Below are positions 1-5,792 of a stretch of 5,792 nucleotides of DNA, piece by piece. The notes under the pieces are model-generated. The model saw only the letters and a list, made by a program, of their open reading frames with translations, was not told the origin of the DNA and did no database searches. Both the position numbers and the translations under genes were made by a program. The stretch comes from Bordetella parapertussis (lineage in GTDB: Bacteria; Pseudomonadota; Gammaproteobacteria; Burkholderiales; Burkholderiaceae_B): positions 1 to 5,792 of the forward strand of contig CAMBPA010000102.1 of assembly GCA_945869355.1 (NCBI GenBank), read 5' to 3'. Positions within the stretch are counted from its first letter, which is position 1, and each line of letters begins with the position of its first letter.

Positions 1-868
<868 letters not shown>

Positions 869-869
<1 letters not shown>

Positions 870-1273
870 TAATACTCGGACTTGCCTCTGAGCGTTTTAA
901 CCTCAGAGTGCTTGCGTTTACTATCTAAACGACGCTGGCGTGACCCGAAGGTTGGCTGCGTCGCATGGCGTGTTTTGGGTGGCCGTGCGACACTATTGAC
1001 GAGTTCGTGCAGACGGGTAATGGCATCGGTACGGTTTAAATCCTGACTGCGATGGGATTGTGCCTTAATAATAATTGCGCCGTCTCGGCTGATTCGACCA
1101 TCCTTAAGTGCGAGTAAGCGCACCTTGACCCCTGCACCCAGGGTGGAGGTCGGAATATGAAATCGCAAATGAATAGCGCTTGAAAATTTGTTGACATTCT
1201 GACCTCAGGCGCCGTGGGCGCGCATGGCAGTGATCTCAATTTCGGACGCAGGTATGCAAATAGACGCGGGCAT
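869..1273 (-). pseudogene. arfB: ArfB (YaeJ) ribosome-rescue peptidyl-tRNA hydrolase, frame interrupted by TGA in the GGQ motif
   Basis: Read from ATG 1273-1271 the frame gives 134 codons, close to the roughly 140 residues of E. coli ArfB. The N-terminus IPASEIEITAMRAHGA matches the family's lead-in to GGQ. Codon 23 (bases 1207-1205) is TGA where the first Gly of GGQ belongs, followed by GQNVNKFSSAIHLRF. Downstream the family pattern is intact: DGAIIIKAQSHRSQDLNR (about 64-81) and the basic tail RRLDSKRKHSEVKTLRGK (114-131), which in ArfB enters the empty mRNA channel of a stalled ribosome. The normal role is hydrolysis of peptidyl-tRNA on ribosomes lacking a stop codon. A TAG at 1303-1301 lies ten codons before the only sensible ATG, which has no strong Shine-Dalgarno. 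An internal start such as TTG 1168 would lack GGQ entirely. The stop overlaps the Lon-domain start. Family identity is very likely; loss of function versus base-call error versus readthrough is open. Confidence 0.85.
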
Positions 1274-1331
1274 TGGGAGTTTTTTCGATTGACCTGTACA
1301 CTAGATTATCGTTTAACTCTCGGAGACATTC
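1274..1331. promoter_or_regulatory. Divergent intergenic region, likely promoters for arfB (-) and the small basic protein gene (+)
   Basis: These 58 bases separate two genes transcribed away from each other, so both promoters should lie in or next to it. For the + strand a plausible sigma-70 pair is TTGGGA (1273-1278) and TACACT (1297-1302) with 18-base spacing, which would leave a short leader before the ribosome binding site CGGAG at 1321-1325. For the - strand GATAAT (1310-1305) resembles a -10 box, but I see no good -35 at the right distance. All boxes are weak matches read by eye. Confidence 0.35.
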
Positions 1332-1481
1332 ATGGCTAAAGGTCAGCAAAAGTCGAGCAAAGAGTCCAAAAAGCCAAAAAAGGACACTTCTACCCCTAAA
1401 CCAGCGAGCGGGCTGACCGATCCGGTGCGGGCAACTGTTGTCAATACGGTGTACACCCGGATTAAAAACAAGGACCGTTGA
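1332..1481 (+). CDS. Small lysine-rich MAKGQQ-type conserved hypothetical protein
   Basis: The frame runs from ATG 1332 to TGA 1479-1481 and encodes 49 residues. A good Shine-Dalgarno GGAG (1322-1325) lies six bases before the ATG. The N-terminal third is strongly basic (MAKGQQKSSKESKKPKK). A Ser/Thr/Pro-rich linker follows (about 19-27), then a less charged C-terminal segment, GLTDPVRATVVNTVYTRIKN. There is no signal peptide or membrane segment, so it should be cytosolic. From memory, similar very short proteins starting MAKGQQ(K/R)S(N/S)KE recur in beta- and gammaproteobacteria without a known function; that recollection was not tested here. The basic start would suit RNA or ribosome contact, but this is only inference. 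It lies 25 bases upstream of the GT41 glycosyltransferase gene and is probably co-transcribed with it. Confidence 0.75.
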   Translation: MAKGQQKSSKESKKPKKDTSTPKPASGLTDPVRATVVNTVYTRIKNKDR

Positions 1482-1506
1482 TTCCGACGTCTGAGTGAGT
1501 TAACAC

Positions 1507-3540
1507 GTGTCAACCAAAGCAGGGCAGAGTCACCGGTCTATTTCGCCGAGTGACGCCATGAAGGCACAAGCCAAGTTGGAACAAGGGTTGGCAGCTCACC
1601 AGCAGGGGGCCCTTGAGCAAGCGCGCGCGCTCTATGAGCGTGTGCTCAAATTGCATCCGAACCACTTCGATGCGGTGCATATGCTTGGCCTCGTGGCGTA
1701 CCAGCAAGGGCACTTGGATCGCGCGGCCTTACTAATCGCTAAGGCTTTAAAAATAGATCCTGACACGGCCTCGGCACACAATAACTACGCCAATGTGCTC
1801 CAAGATCAACGCAAGCTGACTTCCGCCCTCGCGAGCTATGACCGCGCGATTTCGTTAGACCCGCAGTATGCGGAGGCTCACAATAATCGAGGCGATGTGT
1901 TGCAGGTCATGGGCCGTTTACCCGAGGCCTTATTGAGCTACGCTCGCGCGCTTGAAATTTTCCCTCGCTATGCCGCCGCTTTTTATAATCAGGGGAACGC
2001 CTACGGTCGATTGGGACGTTGGCGCGAGGCAGTCGAAAGTTACGATCAGGCGCTATCGATTGAGCCGCAGTATCCGCAAGCATTGATGAACCGTGGTAAC
2101 GCACTGGTCGAGCTGCGAGAAAACGAAGCGGCTGCTCAAAGCTACAGTCAAGCGTTATCGATTGATTCCACGATTCCTTATTTGGCCGGTACCTTGCTGC
2201 ATGTCAATATGCAGCAATGCAAGTGGGCAGACTATCGCGCGCAGCTAGAGGCGCTGCTCAGTGATCTGCGCGCCCACAAAGCTGCTTGCCTACCTTTCCC
2301 CTTGCTTGCACTGACTGATGACGCCGCGCTGCACAAGCAGGTGGCGCAAGCGTGGATTGAAACGGCACACACAAAGCCTCGTGCCGCATGGGTATCAACA
2401 GATCGTCCTCGGAATGCAAAGCTGCGCATCGGATATTTTTCTGGAGATTTCCGTAATCACCCCGTAGCCTATTTGACCGCAGGCTTATTTGAGGCGCATG
2501 ATCGCTCGCAGTTTGAGATCTTTGCATTTTCTTTTGGTCCGGACACCCGCGATGACATGCGGTTGCGTTTAGAAAAGACCTTCGATCATTTCGTGGATGT
2601 CAAGGACTGCACTGACGCGCAGCTGATTGCGCGTGCGCGCGAGGCTAAGCTTGATATCGCGATTGACCTGACGGGTTTAACCAAGGGGTGTCGCCCCGGA
2701 GTCTTTCTGGCGCGCGTTGCACCTGTTCAAATAAGTTATCTTGGCTATCCGGGGACAACGGGTATTGCCGCAATGGATTACGTCTTAGTCGATCAGACCA
2801 TTGCCGAGCCCGCTGATGCAGTGCATTACACCGAAAAAATCATTCGCCTTGCGCATAGTTATCAAGCAAACGATCCCAGTCGTAGACCCTCGCCGCGTGT
2901 TTTTTCTCGGGAAGAGCTAGGCTTGCCCCCCATCGGTTTTGTATTCTGCTGTTTCAATAACAGTTACAAGATTCATCCCGCGATATTCGATTGCTGGATG
3001 AAGATTCTGCAGTTGGTTCCTGGCAGTGTGTTGTGGTTAAGAGAAGCCACTGAGCAAACCTCGCAACATCTCAGAAACGAGGCGCTGGCACGAGGGGTGG
3101 AGGCGACGCGACTTGTATTTGCTGGTCGAATCGAGTCAATGGCAGATCACCTTGCAAGGCAACGCGCTGCTGATTTGTTTATTGACACCTTGCCGTATAA
3201 CGCACACACCACGGCCAGTGATGCGCTTTGGGCAGGCGTGCCTGTCTTGACGTGCAAGGGCCGGTCTTATGCGGGCCGTGTGGGCGCTAGTCTTTTGCGC
3301 GCGCTCGATCTTAATGCGTTGATTGCAAAAGATTTAGACGAGTATGTGCAGGTTGCTGTAGCGTTAGCGCAAGATCCTGCGCGACTCGCAGCGGTGCGCT
3401 CAGCATTGCAGAAAAAGCTGTTAAGTGAGCCGTTATTTGATCTCAAACGCTTTACGCGCAATATCGAGCGAGCGTTCTTAACAGCGATCGAGCGTAAAGC
3501 TACGGGCCTTCCGCTCGATCATTTTGATGTAAACGACTAG
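1507..3540 (+). CDS. TPR-containing GT41 glycosyltransferase (OGT/SPINDLY family protein)
   Basis: This 677-residue protein has two parts. Residues about 20-223 form six TPR units in strict 34-residue register (roughly 20-53, 54-87, 88-121, 122-155, 156-189, 190-223), recognisable by repeated A-x-x-x-Y-x-x-A-L-x-I/L-x-P ends. Residues about 305-660 are a GT41 catalytic domain (PF13844). Motifs seen are GYFSGDFRNHP with His318, YLGYPGTTG (411-419), FNNSYKIHP with Lys488, and DTLPYNAHTTASDALWAG with His567 and Asp572. These match the human OGT positions that bind the UDP-sugar and support catalysis. Family members transfer a sugar, often GlcNAc (fucose in plant SPINDLY), to Ser/Thr of proteins in the cytoplasm, with TPRs selecting the substrate. 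Start GTG 1507 directly follows an in-frame TAA (1501-1503) and has GTGAG seven bases upstream. ATG 1558 is an equally possible start and keeps all domains. Donor sugar and acceptor are unknown. The stop overlaps the convergent CMD-like gene. Confidence 0.9.
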   Translation: MSTKAGQSHRSISPSDAMKAQAKLEQGLAAHQQGALEQARALYERVLKLHPNHFDAVHMLGLVAYQQGHLDRAALLIAKALKIDPDTASAHNNYANVLQDQRKLTSALASYDRAISLDPQYAEAHNNRGDVLQVMGRLPEALLSYARALEIFPRYAAAFYNQGNAYGRLGRWREAVESYDQALSIEPQYPQALMNRGNALVELRENEAAAQSYSQALSIDSTIPYLAGTLLHVNMQQCKWADYRAQLEALLSDLRAHKAACLPFPLLALTDDAALHKQVAQAWIETAHTKPRAAWVSTDRPRNAKLRIGYFSGDFRNHPVAYLTAGLFEAHDRSQFEIFAFSFGPDTRDDMRLRLEKTFDHFVDVKDCTDAQLIARAREAKLDIAIDLTGLTKGCRPGVFLARVAPVQISYLGYPGTTGIAAMDYVLVDQTIAEPADAVHYTEKIIRLAHSYQANDPSRRPSPRVFSREELGLPPIGFVFCCFNNSYKIHPAIFDCWMKILQLVPGSVLWLREATEQTSQHLRNEALARGVEATRLVFAGRIESMADHLARQRAADLFIDTLPYNAHTTASDALWAGVPVLTCKGRSYAGRVGASLLRALDLNALIAKDLDEYVQVAVALAQDPARLAAVRSALQKKLLSEPLFDLKRFTRNIERAFLTAIERKATGLPLDHFDVND

Positions 3541-4112
3541 CGCGCTTTCTCTGGGAAGGGTAAGGGCTTGCCTGCGGGGATAGGCTCTTCGCCGAGACTC
3601 AGCAGCATCGCGATCGTGACATAGGTACCACTCACTGCAATGAGGTCCACGAGCTGTTGCTCGCCAAGAACTGCTTTTGCATGAGTGAATAACTCATCGC
3701 TGATCTCATAATTTTTTGTCATATTCATGCACACGTCATAGACAGCTGCTTCGTCGGGCTGCATATTGCGTGGTCGAATATTCTCTTTAAGGTCGTCAGC
3801 AACGTGGGCGGGCAAGCCATTACGCAAGGCAATCGGGTAGTGTGCAAACCATTCGACTTGCGAGGTCCAAATTCGCGCTTGAATCAAAATCGCAAGTTCG
3901 TTTAGGCGCATCGGAAGTGACGAGCCAAAGCGCAAATAGTCCAGCAGGCGCTTGATGCGATCCGCAAAAACGGGGCTGCGCAACATCACGTTGTACGGGC
4001 CAGCTAAACCGATACTAGATATGTCCAGAATCTCTTTCGCGAGTCCAACAGACTCGGGAGCAACGGTTTCAAGGGTCAATTGAGGGAAACGTTTTGATTG
4101 GGGTGTAGTCAT
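3537..4112 (-). CDS. Carboxymuconolactone decarboxylase (CMD/AhpD-fold) family protein
   Basis: The 191-residue protein resembles the long CMD-like proteins of Burkholderiales. The core region, LNELAILIQARIWTSQVEWFAH (about 70-91), is the typical helix pair with Glu72 and His91, followed by LRNGL, a second helical half DEAAVYDVCMNM (120-131), and a further helical segment (LVDLIAVSGTYVTIAM, 154-169). The AhpD CxxC redox pair is absent: the site reads TSQVEW and the only cysteine is Cys128. A peroxidase or disulfide-reductase role is therefore unlikely. A hydrolase, decarboxylase or other role in breakdown of a ring or carboxylated compound is inferred from the family and its neighbours. ATG 4112-4110 has only a weak GGA upstream. 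It starts 52 bases after the Bug gene stop on the same strand, consistent with one transcript, and its TAG overlaps the glycosyltransferase stop in CTAG. Confidence 0.83.
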   Translation of the reverse strand: MTTPQSKRFPQLTLETVAPESVGLAKEILDISSIGLAGPYNVMLRSPVFADRIKRLLDYLRFGSSLPMRLNELAILIQARIWTSQVEWFAHYPIALRNGLPAHVADDLKENIRPRNMQPDEAAVYDVCMNMTKNYEISDELFTHAKAVLGEQQLVDLIAVSGTYVTIAMLLSLGEEPIPAGKPLPFPEKAR

Positions 4113-4164
4113 TTGTGGTCCGAGGGTGAATAAAGTGAAAGGATTAGAAATAGGGTTGCTTGCT
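4113..4164 (-). other. Short spacer between the Bug and CMD-like genes
   Basis: This 52-base spacer holds no convincing hairpin or T run for termination and no clear sigma-70 promoter on the minus strand. I read it as an internal operon gap. The weak GGA before the CMD start is the only translation signal visible. Confidence 0.4.
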
Positions 4165-5136
4165 TCACTTGATGGTTGTCTGGGTTTTTCTCAAAAGGGA
4201 TTGGTACTCTAAAGACTCGGCAGCTAGGCGCGTACGCATCTCTTCCGGGGATGAAGTTTGAACTTCCATTCCCTGTGCGTTGAGCTTCTCATAAAAAGTG
4301 GGCGTACTCGTTGCTTTTTTAATCGCAGCATTCAATTTTTCGATCGTCGATACAGGTGTTTGAGTTGGCGCAATGACACCTTGCCAAGTGTAGGCTTTGT
4401 AGCCGGGGAGGAACTCTGAGACGCTCGGCGTGTCAAGTGTGGCGCGACCTCGCTTTTGGCCCGTAGTGGCAATCATGACTAGGCGGCCTTGTTTGATGTG
4501 GTCAGTATTGCCAACAAGGGAGGTAAACATAATGTCGACACGGCCTGCAAGCAGGTCAATCAAGGCTGGGCCTGCTCCCTTGTAAGGAACATGCGTGATG
4601 TCAATATTCGCTGCGTCGCGAAACGCCTCTCCTGCCAAATGCTGAGCTGAACCATTGCCTGATGACGCGAAATTTATTTTTCCTGGGTTGGCTTTCGCGT
4701 ATTGCACAAGCTGCTCAACCGATTTGATATTTAAGCTTGGGGAGACCAACAGGGCAAGGGGTTGTATGGTTGTGAGCGACACATGGGAGAAATCTTTGAT
4801 CGGATCGTAAGTTGGCCCATTGTGCAGAAGCGGCGTGATGATGAAGGCATTTGTACCAAATAAAAGCGTATAGCCATCGGCCGGTGCACGCCTGACCGAA
4901 TCCGAGCCGACGAGTGTTCCCCCGCCTGCCTTGTTTTCAACAATGACGGATTGCCCAAGAATTTGTGTGAGCTCTTGAGCCAACATGCGCGCGACAATAT
5001 CGGTGGCGCCACCCGGTGCATAGGCCACAACGAGTCGCAAGGGTTTGTCGGGAAATTCGCGTGGTTGAGCCTGCGCGATCAATGAGGTGGCGGCGCAGAG
5101 CACGCTTAGGCAAGTGATCAATAATGTTTTTTTCAT
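4165..5136 (-). CDS. Bug/TctC family periplasmic solute-binding protein (tripartite tricarboxylate transporter receptor)
   Basis: The 323-residue protein has a clear signal peptide: MKKT, a hydrophobic stretch 5-21, and a likely cleavage after Ala23 (AQA/QP). The mature part shows the Bug-family series: PDKPLRLVV, APGGATDIVAR (40-50), ENKAGGG (67-73), ADGYTLL, FASSGNGSAQHLAGE (156-170), HVPYKGAGPAL (182-192) and LLAGRVDIMF. Length is normal for the family. It should bind a small, usually carboxylated, solute in the periplasm and hand it to a TctAB-type membrane carrier. No such carrier is in the window, as is common for the many orphan Bug receptors of Burkholderiales. ATG 5136-5134 overlaps the TGA of the upstream dioxygenase as ATGA, and AGGAAG (5148-5143) sits six bases before the start, so expression is coupled. 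The ligand is unknown; the dioxygenase substrate or its product is the natural guess. Confidence 0.93.
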   Translation of the reverse strand: MKKTLLITCLSVLCAATSLIAQAQPREFPDKPLRLVVAYAPGGATDIVARMLAQELTQILGQSVIVENKAGGGTLVGSDSVRRAPADGYTLLFGTNAFIITPLLHNGPTYDPIKDFSHVSLTTIQPLALLVSPSLNIKSVEQLVQYAKANPGKINFASSGNGSAQHLAGEAFRDAANIDITHVPYKGAGPALIDLLAGRVDIMFTSLVGNTDHIKQGRLVMIATTGQKRGRATLDTPSVSEFLPGYKAYTWQGVIAPTQTPVSTIEKLNAAIKKATSTPTFYEKLNAQGMEVQTSSPEEMRTRLAAESLEYQSLLRKTQTTIK

Positions 5137-5792
5137 ACTGCGCTTCCTGAGCCGAACATGATCGGTTGTGTAGTGCCGCGATCATCGTACAGTCTCGTTG
5201 CCATCACCTGACACCTCTCTATGTATCTGTGCTCATGAGGCTCGTAGTCCGCGACCGCGTTGTGGATGGTGCCGATGTTGTCCCACATCAGTAACGAATT
5301 TTTTTTCCATTCGTAGGTGTAAAGGAACTTGTCTTTCAGTTGATGTACGAACAGAAATTCAAGCATCTCAGTGCTTTCTTGCTCAGAAAGATCACTAATC
5401 TTGATCGCGTAGCCGGGGTTTGCGTACAACACCTTTTTTCCTGAAATAGGATGAATGAGCACGGCAGGGTGCACCGCTGGCGGGCGTGCTTGCCGCTCAT
5501 GCTCGCTCAGCGCAGGGCGTGTGCTCCCGGGCCTGGTGCGCATCATCTCCCAAAATTTATTGAAATCATGGGTAATGGTTTTGTCTGCGAGCGTTTGCTT
5601 AACGTCAGTCGGCAGATCTTCATATGCCGCATGCATGTCTCGAAATTGCGTTGCACCTAACGGTTTGCCATCGCGGTGCGGGATTGTTGTGCCATAGAGA
5701 ACATTCGCAAAGGCAATCATTTTGGAGTAAGACATATCTGTGTGCCATGACTGGCCTGCGTCTTTGACGCCTAGCGCTTGTCCCTCCTTCAT
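5133..5792 (-). CDS. TauD/TfdA family Fe(II)/2-oxoglutarate-dependent dioxygenase, 5' end cut by the window edge
   Basis: The frame is open to the window edge and 219 residues are visible. The ATG at 5792-5790 is probably an internal methionine: family members are about 280-300 residues, with the iron-binding HxD near residue 100, but here it is at 17-19. WHTDMSY supplies His17 and Asp19, and TIHNAVADY supplies the distal His177, completing the facial triad. Arg189 and Arg193 in HRYIERCQ have the spacing of the TauD arginines that bind 2-oxoglutarate and the substrate sulfonate; this assignment is by comparison. Such enzymes couple oxidative decarboxylation of 2-oxoglutarate to hydroxylation of an acidic substrate such as taurine, an alkyl sulfate or a phenoxyacetate. 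Which one cannot be told here. It is the first visible gene of the leftward cluster, and its TGA overlaps the Bug gene ATG. Confidence 0.9.
   Translation of the reverse strand: MKEGQALGVKDAGQSWHTDMSYSKMIAFANVLYGTTIPHRDGKPLGATQFRDMHAAYEDLPTDVKQTLADKTITHDFNKFWEMMRTRPGSTRPALSEHERQARPPAVHPAVLIHPISGKKVLYANPGYAIKISDLSEQESTEMLEFLFVHQLKDKFLYTYEWKKNSLLMWDNIGTIHNAVADYEPHEHRYIERCQVMATRLYDDRGTTQPIMFGSGSAV

Noticed and set aside
1205..1207. UGA reassigned to glycine or read as selenocysteine
   Set aside because: UGA serves as a normal stop for the genes ending at 1481, 4165 and 5133, so reassignment is not supported. I see no convincing SECIS-like stem-loop directly after the TGA.
1036..1239. A 67-codon minus-strand frame overlapping the arfB region
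   Set aside because: It is in a different frame from the ArfB-like codons. Its translation resembles no family, whereas the arfB frame matches ArfB on both sides of the TGA.
1289..1317. TTGACC (1289-1294) plus TTTAAC (1312-1317) as a sigma-70 promoter with 17-base spacing
   Set aside because: The spacing is good, but transcription would start around 1324, inside or past the ribosome binding site CGGAG (1321-1325) of the small gene.
4731..5185. Two minus-strand frames (4731-5030 and 4937-5185) overlapping the Bug gene
   Set aside because: They are out-of-frame readings of the Bug coding sequence and show no recognisable domain.
5198..5697. Plus-strand frames opposite the dioxygenase gene
   Set aside because: They are antisense to a gene with complete iron and 2-oxoglutarate ligands, and their composition is Cys/Arg-rich as expected of antisense reading.

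Overview
The window reads as a piece of a betaproteobacterial chromosome, most likely order Burkholderiales. The pointers are a Bug/TctC-type periplasmic binding protein next to a TauD/TfdA-type dioxygenase and a carboxymuconolactone decarboxylase-like protein, a small MAKGQQ-type lysine-rich protein, and an aminotransferase of the kind common in that group. This placement rests on recognised protein families, not on a search. The window is almost fully coding. The largest gaps are about 58, 52 and 25 bases, so no gene-free stretch exceeds 300 bases. I see no tRNA, rRNA, insertion sequence, CRISPR array or phage gene.

Left part (1-1273). The end of a fold-type I aminotransferase gene runs rightward into a convergent pair of leftward genes. 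These encode the ribosome-rescue factor ArfB (869-1273) and a stand-alone Lon substrate-binding-domain protein (246-869), joined by a TAATG stop/start overlap. The arfB frame is complete from start to stop except for one in-frame TGA, which sits exactly on the first glycine codon of the catalytic GGQ motif. Everything after it, including the basic C-terminal tail, is intact. This is the most interesting observation in the window. It may be a recent nonsense mutation, a base-call error or, less likely, a recoding event.

Middle part (1274-3540). A 58-base divergent intergenic region separates arfB from a rightward pair: a 49-residue basic protein and, 25 bases later, a 677-residue TPR plus GT41 (OGT/SPINDLY-type) glycosyltransferase. 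The latter probably modifies proteins in the cytoplasm with an N-acetylhexosamine or a related sugar. Its target cannot be read from the sequence.

Right part (3537-5792). A leftward cluster runs tauD-like dioxygenase (cut by the window edge), then a Bug-family binding protein (ATGA overlap), then a CMD-family protein (52-base gap). Together they look like a small catabolic unit: periplasmic capture of an organic acid, 2-oxoglutarate-dependent oxidation, and an AhpD-fold accessory enzyme. The substrate is unknown. No transporter membrane subunits lie inside the window.

Both convergent gene junctions (246-249 and 3537-3540) use one CTAG tetranucleotide to supply TAG stops to both strands.
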